Assembly: GCA_905233405.1 (NCBI GenBank)
Contig: CAJOEG010000098.1
Span: forward strand, 1-6,119
DNA from: an uncultured Bacteroidales bacterium
GTDB lineage: Bacteria; Bacteroidota; Bacteroidia; Bacteroidales; ML635J-15
Direction of reading: 5' to 3'
Length of the DNA stretch: 6,119 nucleotides
The notes beneath the pieces are model-generated. The model ran no database searches. It was not told the origin of the DNA and worked only from the letters and a program-made list of their open reading frames with translations. Shown here one piece after another: positions 1 through 5,662 of this stretch (its first letter is position 1; each line of letters opens with the position of its first letter). Position numbers and translations under genes: made by a program.

Positions 1-224
1 CCGAAGCTGTTGTGGTAGTTGCTGACGACACCGTTCATGTAGTTGGAGAGGAACTTCTCCTTCTCTTTGGTGTTGACAACGAAACCGTTGAGCGGGAATT
101 CCGCATCGCAGTGCACGCATCTGACGAATTTGCAGTTCTTGTTCGCTTGGGGACACGCCCTGCAGGCGATCGCCCTCGATTGGAAGAGACTGAACTCCTT
201 TCCGCATCTGGGACATATGAACCT
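1..224 (-). CDS. Partial cysteine-rich zinc-ribbon-like protein, from a foreign-looking segment
   Basis: Read on the minus strand, this stretch gives an open frame of about 74 codons that runs off the window at position 1. It contains seven cysteines spaced C-x2-C-x13-C-x2-C-x6-C-x4-C-x2-C, starting with CPRCGKEF at about 215-192 and ending with CVHCDAEFPL, then a Lys/Glu- and Asn-rich stretch. The pattern suggests a zinc ribbon or other metal-binding fold. From memory it resembles small Cys-rich proteins encoded near ferrous-iron transport (feo) genes in methanogens and anaerobic bacteria, but that link is uncertain. Coding is supported by third-position G/C in 58 of 74 codons; all five arginines use AGA or AGG, which is common in archaea. 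There is no ATG at the upstream end: an in-frame TAG lies at 251-249, beyond the probable junction, so both ends are partial. The plus-strand open frames over the same bases are best read as its antisense shadow. Confidence 0.6.
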
Positions 225-250
225 GTGCGTGGATGAGAGCAACTTCTGCT
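221..250. other. Composition and coding breakpoint (probable chimeric junction)
   Basis: Left of here the coding signal is on the minus strand, with high GC3 and AGR arginine codons. Right of here it is on the plus strand, in an AT-richer Bacteroidota gene that begins in the middle of a domain. The minus-strand frame loses its coding character and meets TAG at 251-249. The plus-strand frame of the large gene is blocked by TGA at 218-220. Bases 1-230 are about 53% G+C by hand count. Both genes are cut at the same place, as expected of a misassembly or a recombination joint. The exact base cannot be fixed without a reference. Confidence 0.6.
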
Positions 251-3200
251 ACTGGCGATAACTCAACACCTAAGGCTATGCTTGCCGATGCCAAGGCTGG
301 CTCTGTTCACAATCTTGCTTCGATTGGAATTATGTTTGCCGAAAGTCTCAACGGCTACGATGTAAGTCTTGACGTATATCGCTCTGCAACTTCGGAGGCT
401 TCGGCGGAAGAGGGTGTTGAAGTATGGATTAACTCTTATCCTGATATTGTCAACGGTACTCCTGTAATGCTCGGCTATATTTCAAAGAACTATCAGACGG
501 AAAGCGAAAATGTCGCAGCGGAAATAGAAGCAGGTTGGTACACCTATTCGTTCAACCTTAGAGATAGGGTAGGGGTCAACTATGTGATTCTTGTCGGAAA
601 GGCAAACAATGCAGGTGGTGTATATGTTGACAACCTGAAAGTTGAGAAGACTGTTGACTGCCTTGCTCCGAGCGATCTTGTCGTAGAGTCGGAAGACGAG
701 AACAATGTCGTTTTGTCTTGGTCTGATGCAAATGCAATTCAGGGAACTTGGACGGTAAGGTATTCGCTAAATGGTGGCAATGTGGTTGAAACTTCGGTTG
801 ACGAACCGCAGTTGACAATAACTGGACTTCAGGCTGGTTCAACTTATAGCATTTCTGCTGAGATTCAGGGCATTTGCGCTGCAGGAATGGAAAGCGACTG
901 GTACAGCACGACCGTTGAGGCTACGACCAACTGCCTGCCACTTGACTTGCCGTATACACAGACATTCGCTGTTGTCGATGGCAATTTGCCCGATTGCTGG
1001 AAGTCGGTTGGCGATGGAAATATGGTTTGGTCGGTTAACAATGGCGCTGCTTATAAGCCAACGGGTTCTAGACAGAGTGTCACGCATCTGTTGTCGCCAA
1101 GTTTCAATTTCGATGGCGAAAAATATATGCTCGAGTTCGATGTCAAGCAGTCGACACTGAATGTTTCTCAATCGGATTTGCTGTACGTTCAGTTTATCAC
1201 CGAGACAACAGAAACTATAAGTAATATTTCGATACAGAATTCTGCAGAAAACGGAATGGTGAGGATGTCTGTTGCAGTTCCGCAGTATTCGGGAATCGCT
1301 CAGTTCGACTTTGTACTTGATGGCTATCGCGAATGTGCAATCGACAGCGTTGTTGTAAGACATACGAGCCGCGAAGCCGATATTCTAACATTTGAGATTC
1401 CTGAGCAGACATCATCCGAAATAAATGCAGAAACTGCCGAAATCAATGTTGGTGTTGTCTATGGAACCGACATTACAGCATTGGCTCCAATATTTACGAT
1501 TTCGGAAAAAGCAAGTGTAGATGTTGCTTCGGGCGAGGTGCGCGACTTCTCATCGCCAGTTGTTTATGTTGTGACGGCCGAAGATGCCGATTATACAAGG
1601 GAATGGACAGTAAATGTAAGCATAGATGAAAGTTCCTGCCCGAATCCGACTGCCGACGAAATAAATATTGTTGCTGCTGCGGATTATGTAGAACTGACCA
1701 TTGCGCAGGTTTACAACGAAACTTCATACAACCTTAAGGTTTCGTCGCAGTCGATTGACCCCGAAACTGAGGCTGGTGATATATTTGATGGCGTTGTCGG
1801 AAATGTGTCATCGGTGGCAGGTTTGCACTACCATACCTATTATTATATATACGTACAGTCGAACTGCGGTGCATCGGGCTGGACTCAAACCGGCTTCACG
1901 ACCCTATGTGGTTCTTACGAACTTCCATACACTCAGGATTTCTCTGCCGATGCAGAATGCTGGGAAATAATTGATGCAAATGATGATGGCAAGACGTGGA
2001 ATTTGAATGGTAGTGAAGCTACTTATGTATTCTCAAGGACCAATCGGGCAGACGATTATCTTGTTTCTCCTATGATTTCGATAATTAGGAATGCTAAACT
2101 TGAATTTAAGTATAGGGTAGGTAATTTCTCATATCCAGAAACTTTCTCGGTGTATGTCGCAAACAGTTCCGATACGGTAATACTGGAAACTCTGACCGTC
2201 AACAACGAGGAATATAGGACTTTTGGTCCTGTTGATCTTTCCGATTTTGCAGGACAAGAGACAAGGATTATGATTAAATGCGAGTCTGATCCGTATATGT
2301 ATCGCCTGTATGTCGATGACTTTAGCGTTTCGGTTTCTGATTATGTTTTTGATGTTTCTACAGTCGGACGCGGCACGGTTACTCCAAGCGGTAGGGTTGA
2401 AGTTGCCAATGGCGAAGACATAGTTTTTGCTATTATGCCAGATGATTATAATGAGTTGTTGTCGCTGACTTTGGATGGAGAAGATGTGATGGATGATATT
2501 GTAGAAGGAACATATACCGTTGCTGAAGTACATGATGAACATAGTCTTGTTGCTACATTTACAGAGCGATATGCAATAAACGCATCGGCTTCCGAAGGCG
2601 GACATATTGTTACCGAAGGCGTTACTGTAGTGGATAGGGGAGAGAGTGTTTCTTATGTTGTTATTCCCGATGACGACTATCGTTTAGGTTTGATAATGGT
2701 CGATGGCGAAGCTGTTCAACTTGAACAGGGAAGCTTTATATATACATTTGAAAATGTTGAAGCTGACCATATAATCAATGCTATATTCGAAAGGATAATA
2801 TACCATACGGTACATGTTGTTGCTGATGCTAACGGCACTGTCGATCCAAGAGGCGATGTGAGAGTCGTTGATGGAGAAAACTTGTCGTTGGTTGTTATTC
2901 CAAATGATGGTTACAGGGTACGTAATTTTGTCGTGGACAACAATGATGTTACCGATTATTTGATTGCGAATGGAAATACATTCATTTTCGAGAATGTTAT
3001 AGAAGATCATAATGTACACGCATCGTTTATTGAGAATACTTATTATACTATAACAGCAACTTGCGGAAACCACGGAACCATAACCCCAAGAGGCGAGATA
3101 CCAGTGCTTAGTGGAAACGATCAGTCGTTTATTGTTACTGCAGATGACGGTTATCACATTGCTTCGGTAACTGTTGATGACGTTGATGTTACAAGTCAAC

Positions 3201-4666
3201 TTTTGGATGGTGTCTATACATTCAATGATGTTGGTGAAGAACATTCGATACATGCCGAGTTTGCAATAAATACCTATATGGTAGTAGCGTATGCACAGGG
3301 AGGAACTATAACACCAAGCGGTTCTGTTTCTGTTAATCATGGCGACAATCTTACATTTGAGTTCTACCCTGACAATGAATATGAATTCTTTAATATGATG
3401 GTAGATAATCAGTCTGTTGAGGTGGACGGAAATATGTATTCTATTGATAATGTTACAGCTGATCATGTTGTCGTGGTAGTGTTTGTGCCTATGAATATTG
3501 TGAGATACGAAATAGAGGCTACTGCAGGTAATCATGGAACGATATTGCCAGGAGGACGTGTTCGTGTCGTTGAGGGTGAGAATCAGAATTTCCAGATAGT
3601 ACCAGACGAGCATTACTACATTTCTTCTTTGTCGGTAGATGGCATTTCAGTCGCAGTTTCTGACGAATATCTGTTCGAGAATGTAACCTCAGACCATACA
3701 ATTTCAGCAACATTTGAAGCCTACAAGCATACGGTAACAGCAATTGCTGGCTCACACGGAAGTGTAACTCCATCTGGTTCGGTAGAAGTTGATGAAGGGT
3801 CGAGCATCACGTTTGAGTTTTCTCCTAATGTCGGATATATGGTTTCGGAAGTGCTTGTCGATGGTGTGAATGTTGAATTTGCTGGAAATTCATACACATT
3901 GGAGAATGTGCTTGAAAATCATACGGTAAATGTTAACTTCGATTTGTTGCCTATGTGGTCGGTGACTGCTGTTGTTGGAGCACATGGTTCAATAGAACCG
4001 GAGGGAACCAATTATGTGCTGGATGGCGATAATATAGAATTTACCTTCATCCCCGATGAGGGATATATGCTCGACAGAGTAGTAGCCGATGGTCATGCAG
4101 TTGAGGTTGAAGGTAATACATATCTGTTCGAGAATGTAACCGAAGACCATTATATTTATGTTTCGTTTAGGAGTTTGGCATATTTTATTACGGCAACGGT
4201 TCGTGCTCACGGAACAATCTCGCCGTCGGGTGTAGTGGAACTTGAACCAGGAGCATCGCAGACATTTACTTTCAATCCGTACATTGGATACGAACTCGAC
4301 AGTGTTTTCGTTGACGGCGACTATGTGGAGACTGATGGAAATACATATGAGTTTACCGATGTTTACAGCAATCATACGATTGAAGTAGCATTCAGACATA
4401 TACCGGTTTCTATTGTCGATGAGGTTGTTTCTGCTTCGCTCTACCCGAATCCGAACGACGGTCGCTTTATGGTTGATTTTGCTGGCATAAGTGGCGATGT
4501 TGTTTACCAGTTGGTTGACGCAAGCGGTGCAATTGTCGATGTACGCGACATTTATGTTGACGAAGGAATGACAATGGAATTCTACCACGACTTGAAGCCT
4601 GGCGTTTATTTCGCAAGGTTCATTTCGGACGATAAGGTATTGGTGGAAAGATTTGTGGTAGAATAG
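233..4666 (+). CDS. Giant secreted multidomain protein with InlB-type repeats and T9SS sorting domain (5' truncated)
   Basis: This is a 1477-residue open frame of a surface or secreted protein. Domains in order: the C-terminal part of a jelly-roll/choice-of-anchor domain (about 1-142); an FnIII-like domain (143-233, starting CLAPSDL); a choice-of-anchor J or cleaved-adhesin-like jelly roll (234-379, with LPYTQTF and LPDCWK); a DUF5018-like Ig fold (about 383-463, with VVYVVTAEDADYTREWTV); a second FnIII (469-558); a second jelly roll (559-703, with ELPYTQDF and DDYLVSP); nine InlB-type repeats (704-1391); and a T9SS type A sorting domain (about 1400-1477, with SLYPNPNDGRF, LKPGVYFARF and terminal VLVERFVVE). 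The sorting domain implies export across the outer membrane by T9SS and its removal during secretion or attachment. The module set suggests binding or adhesion; no catalytic domain is visible. The ATG at 233 is only the first in-frame ATG: it has no signal peptide and no ribosome site, and falls inside a domain, so the real N-terminus is missing. Cysteines cluster at module boundaries in the N-terminal half. Confidence 0.9.
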   Translation: MRATSATGDNSTPKAMLADAKAGSVHNLASIGIMFAESLNGYDVSLDVYRSATSEASAEEGVEVWINSYPDIVNGTPVMLGYISKNYQTESENVAAEIEAGWYTYSFNLRDRVGVNYVILVGKANNAGGVYVDNLKVEKTVDCLAPSDLVVESEDENNVVLSWSDANAIQGTWTVRYSLNGGNVVETSVDEPQLTITGLQAGSTYSISAEIQGICAAGMESDWYSTTVEATTNCLPLDLPYTQTFAVVDGNLPDCWKSVGDGNMVWSVNNGAAYKPTGSRQSVTHLLSPSFNFDGEKYMLEFDVKQSTLNVSQSDLLYVQFITETTETISNISIQNSAENGMVRMSVAVPQYSGIAQFDFVLDGYRECAIDSVVVRHTSREADILTFEIPEQTSSEINAETAEINVGVVYGTDITALAPIFTISEKASVDVASGEVRDFSSPVVYVVTAEDADYTREWTVNVSIDESSCPNPTADEINIVAAADYVELTIAQVYNETSYNLKVSSQSIDPETEAGDIFDGVVGNVSSVAGLHYHTYYYIYVQSNCGASGWTQTGFTTLCGSYELPYTQDFSADAECWEIIDANDDGKTWNLNGSEATYVFSRTNRADDYLVSPMISIIRNAKLEFKYRVGNFSYPETFSVYVANSSDTVILETLTVNNEEYRTFGPVDLSDFAGQETRIMIKCESDPYMYRLYVDDFSVSVSDYVFDVSTVGRGTVTPSGRVEVANGEDIVFAIMPDDYNELLSLTLDGEDVMDDIVEGTYTVAEVHDEHSLVATFTERYAINASASEGGHIVTEGVTVVDRGESVSYVVIPDDDYRLGLIMVDGEAVQLEQGSFIYTFENVEADHIINAIFERIIYHTVHVVADANGTVDPRGDVRVVDGENLSLVVIPNDGYRVRNFVVDNNDVTDYLIANGNTFIFENVIEDHNVHASFIENTYYTITATCGNHGTITPRGEIPVLSGNDQSFIVTADDGYHIASVTVDDVDVTSQLLDGVYTFNDVGEEHSIHAEFAINTYMVVAYAQGGTITPSGSVSVNHGDNLTFEFYPDNEYEFFNMMVDNQSVEVDGNMYSIDNVTADHVVVVVFVPMNIVRYEIEATAGNHGTILPGGRVRVVEGENQNFQIVPDEHYYISSLSVDGISVAVSDEYLFENVTSDHTISATFEAYKHTVTAIAGSHGSVTPSGSVEVDEGSSITFEFSPNVGYMVSEVLVDGVNVEFAGNSYTLENVLENHTVNVNFDLLPMWSVTAVVGAHGSIEPEGTNYVLDGDNIEFTFIPDEGYMLDRVVADGHAVEVEGNTYLFENVTEDHYIYVSFRSLAYFITATVRAHGTISPSGVVELEPGASQTFTFNPYIGYELDSVFVDGDYVETDGNTYEFTDVYSNHTIEVAFRHIPVSIVDEVVSASLYPNPNDGRFMVDFAGISGDVVYQLVDASGAIVDVRDIYVDEGMTMEFYHDLKPGVYFARFISDDKVLVERFVVE
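3667..3688 (+). repeat. 22-nt direct repeat, copy 1 (in unit 6)
   Basis: These 22 bases, encoding the YLFENVT segment of unit 6, are identical to 4120-4141 in unit 8. The match resumes for seven more bases after two mismatches. The copies are 453 nt apart, a whole number of codons, so recombination between them would remove or add exactly two repeat units in frame. Confidence 0.85.
4120..4141 (+). repeat. 22-nt direct repeat, copy 2 (in unit 8)
   Basis: Identical to 3667-3688. It encodes the same YLFENVT stretch in unit 8. Most other unit pairs are diverged at the DNA level, so this identity points to recent duplication or gene conversion between units 6 and 8, or to chance retention of the same codons at a conserved motif. 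Confidence 0.85.
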
Positions 4667-4670
4667 CCCC

Positions 4671-4760
4671 CCTGAGTCGCTTCCTGAGCTTCGCTTGCTG
4701 CGGTGCATTGAGCGAAGTCGAAATGAGCCTGTCGAAGTATCGAAGGGTAAGTCGAAGTGG
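4671..4760. repeat. REP-like palindromic intergenic repeat element
   Basis: It begins four bases after the stop codon of the large gene. The stretch is built of related short units: CCTGAG at 4671-4676 and 4683-4688, TGAGCGAAGTCGAA at 4709-4722, TGAGCCTGTCGAAG at 4724-4737, and two further CGAAG units at 4741-4745 and 4753-4757. CTTCGCT at 4689-4695 and AGCGAAG at 4711-4717 form a perfect 7-bp inverted repeat with a 15-nt loop. It is much richer in G+C than the bases that follow and has no coding character. From memory, TGAGC...TCGAAG units like these recur as dispersed intergenic repeats in many environmental bacterial genomes, Bacteroidota included. Calling it a dispersed element is an inference, since only one copy is in view. 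Confidence 0.6.
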
Positions 4761-4784
4761 CGGTTAAACAATTGATAATTTAAT

Positions 4785-4815
4785 AGCGGCGCAATGTATT
4801 GCGCCGTTATTTTTT
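4785..4815 (+). terminator. Rho-independent terminator of the large gene
   Basis: A perfect 9-bp inverted repeat pairs CGGCGCAAT (4787-4795) with ATTGCGCCG (4798-4806); in practice this is an 8-bp stem with a TGTA tetraloop. It is extended at the base by a G-T and an A-T pair and followed by TTATTTTTT. It lies 118 nt after the stop at 4666, behind the REP-like element, and separates the large gene from the next transcription unit. Confidence 0.9.
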
Positions 4816-4902
4816 GTATAAATGGTAGGCTTTTTATGAGGTCAAATATTGTTCATTTGAAAAAGTAGTTTAATAAATCTTAAAAAATAATTAAAATTTC
4901 TT

Positions 4903-4932
4903 TTGCATTTTAAAAATCTTTGTGTAAATTTG
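4903..4932 (+). promoter_or_regulatory. Bacteroidota-type promoter (-33 TTTG, -7 TAAATTTG)
   Basis: TTTG at 4903-4906 is followed 18 bases later by TAAATTTG at 4925-4932, a full match to the Bacteroides -7 consensus TAnnTTTG. The usual spacing is about 19-21. Transcription would start near 4938-4941, leaving a leader of roughly 90 nt before the ATG at 5028. The AT-rich run just upstream could help RNA polymerase bind. Confidence 0.6.
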
Positions 4933-4939
4933 GTCTTTG

Positions 4940-4970
4940 ATTCTGTAACTATGTTTTTATGGTTCAGAAT
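4940..4970 (+). promoter_or_regulatory. Possible 5' UTR stem-loop
   Basis: ATTCTG (4940-4945) pairs with CAGAAT (4965-4970), and AAC (4947-4949) with GTT (4962-4964), with one bulged T and a 12-nt loop. It falls at or just after the predicted transcription start, where a stem could protect the messenger's 5' end. In DNA this AT-rich, such a match can also arise by chance. Confidence 0.3.
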
Positions 4971-5027
4971 ATGTAAATATTTAGAGTAGATTTGTATATT
5001 TATTGTTGATTATTAATGAAGTAGAGT

Positions 5028-5651
5028 ATGGAGAGATATTTATTAAGATTAATTTTAGGCATAGCAGTTATGTCTATATATTTGCCTGTTTTCTCGCAGG
5101 TTAAACTTTCTGACAGCGGTGTTACCAAATTTTACGATAACGGGACGCGCATTACGTATTTCGAAATGACTGATTTTCCGAATTCTGCTGAAATGCGTGA
5201 GTATGTTACAAAGATTGTGCTTGAGAATCCAGATATAAGCAGGGCTGTAATATACACAAACGGAGAAACTTTCATGTATGAGAGTTTGCAGCGAATTGAA
5301 CCAGATATGATTGTTGATGCCGTAAACGATGCTTTGAAAGAGTACAAGGAGCAGAATGGCGATTTCCCGCCCAATGATTCTCCTAGTACGAATAAGCCGA
5401 AGTCAAATGTTACGGTAACGCCGCATAAGGCTACGGCAACTGCTGATGTAAAGTCGCAGCCGTCGGGTGCAAACCAGAAGTTTGAAGCAACCGAGAGAAA
5501 GTCGGCATCGCAGAACGGCGAACGCCAAATGAATGCGCTTCCTGTAGATGAAGTACGACAGGCTCCTGCTGTAGAAGGTCGCGATGCCAATACCAAAAGC
5601 CTCGAAAAATTTTCTCCGGCAAATAATAACACAAACAGTAAGAACAGATAA
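5028..5651 (+). CDS. Secreted protein of unknown function with disordered C-terminal tail
   Basis: A 207-residue protein I do not recognise. Residues 1-23 form a signal peptide: Arg residues near the start, a hydrophobic core (LILGIAVMSIYLP), then probable cleavage after VFS before Gln24. There is no lipobox and no cysteine in the whole protein. Residues 25 to about 113 look folded, alternating beta and helix: a strand near RITYFEM, a helix over AEMREYVTKIVLEN, strands near RAVIYTNGETFMY and a helix over MIVDAVNDALKEYKEQ. This could be a small ferredoxin-like alpha/beta fold, a guess from pattern only. Residues 114-207 are rich in Asn, Ser, Thr, Pro, Ala, Lys and Gln and are probably disordered. 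No T9SS sorting domain is seen, so the likely site is the periplasm. The ATG is chosen because the signal peptide starts there; no strong Shine-Dalgarno is present, as usual in this phylum. The next gene starts 11 nt after its stop. Confidence 0.85.
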   Translation: MERYLLRLILGIAVMSIYLPVFSQVKLSDSGVTKFYDNGTRITYFEMTDFPNSAEMREYVTKIVLENPDISRAVIYTNGETFMYESLQRIEPDMIVDAVNDALKEYKEQNGDFPPNDSPSTNKPKSNVTVTPHKATATADVKSQPSGANQKFEATERKSASQNGERQMNALPVDEVRQAPAVEGRDANTKSLEKFSPANNNTNSKNR

Positions 5652-5662
5652 AATATACGACT

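Larger units (their letters stand above)
2342..4405 (+). repeat. Nine tandem InlB B-repeat-like domains (protein-level repeat)
   Basis: Nine units lie head to tail, starting at 2342, 2570, 2801, 3041, 3275, 3506, 3728, 3956 and 4181 (76, 77, 80, 78, 77, 74, 76, 75 and 75 residues). Each follows the pattern aromatic-x-[IV]-x-A ... HGTI-x-P-x-G ... V-x-x-G ... F-x-x-x-P-[DN]-x-x-Y ... VDG-x-x-V ... Y-x-FENV-x-x-DH-x-[IV]-x-x-x-F. This fits the divergent InlB B-repeat family, small beta-rich domains that form long stalks in bacterial surface proteins. Units 6 to 9 fit the consensus most closely; units 1, 2 and 5 have lost parts of it. By hand count the array has about 113 Asp/Glu, 18 Arg and one Lys, so it is strongly acidic. 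Confidence 0.88.
4816..5027. other. AT-rich intergenic region upstream of the secreted-protein pair
   Basis: About 210 bases of strongly AT-rich DNA between the terminator and the next start codon. It contains A/T runs at 4859-4900, the promoter candidate and the hairpin listed separately, and no open frame or RNA gene I can support. A second TAnnTTTG match (TAGATTTG, 4987-4994) lacks a clear -33 partner. Confidence 0.7.

Noticed and set aside
249..251. In-frame TAG upstream of the Cys-rich fragment as a readthrough (pyrrolysine) codon
   Set aside because: The suspected host type made this tempting, but the TAG lies within or beyond the probable junction, where the minus-strand frame no longer looks coding.
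12..261. Two plus-strand open frames (12-236 and 43-261) over the left end
   Set aside because: They overlap the minus-strand Cys-rich frame, which has far better evidence (regular cysteine spacing, 78% GC3). Neither plus frame shows a recognisable domain, and neither continues into the large gene's frame.
233..280. ATG at 233 as the true start of the large protein
   Set aside because: It lacks a signal peptide although the C-terminal sorting domain requires export. No promoter or ribosome site lies upstream, and the residues after it already belong to the middle of a jelly-roll-like domain.
2684..3613. Long minus-strand open frame of 309 codons inside the repeat array
   Set aside because: It lies antisense to units 2 to 6 of a clear repeat protein. 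Its translation is rich in Ile, Asn, Ser, Tyr and His with no domain, as expected of the reverse of a repetitive valine/aspartate-rich gene.
2342..4405. CRISPR array or DNA-level tandem repeat
   Set aside because: The periodicity is in the protein (74-80 residues). At the DNA level the units are diverged, with no constant repeats separated by spacers.
3989..4771. Minus-strand open frame of 260 codons over the end of the large gene and the REP-like element
   Set aside because: It is antisense to units 8-9 and the T9SS sorting domain, whose reading is unambiguous, and starts inside the repeat element without promoter or ribosome site.
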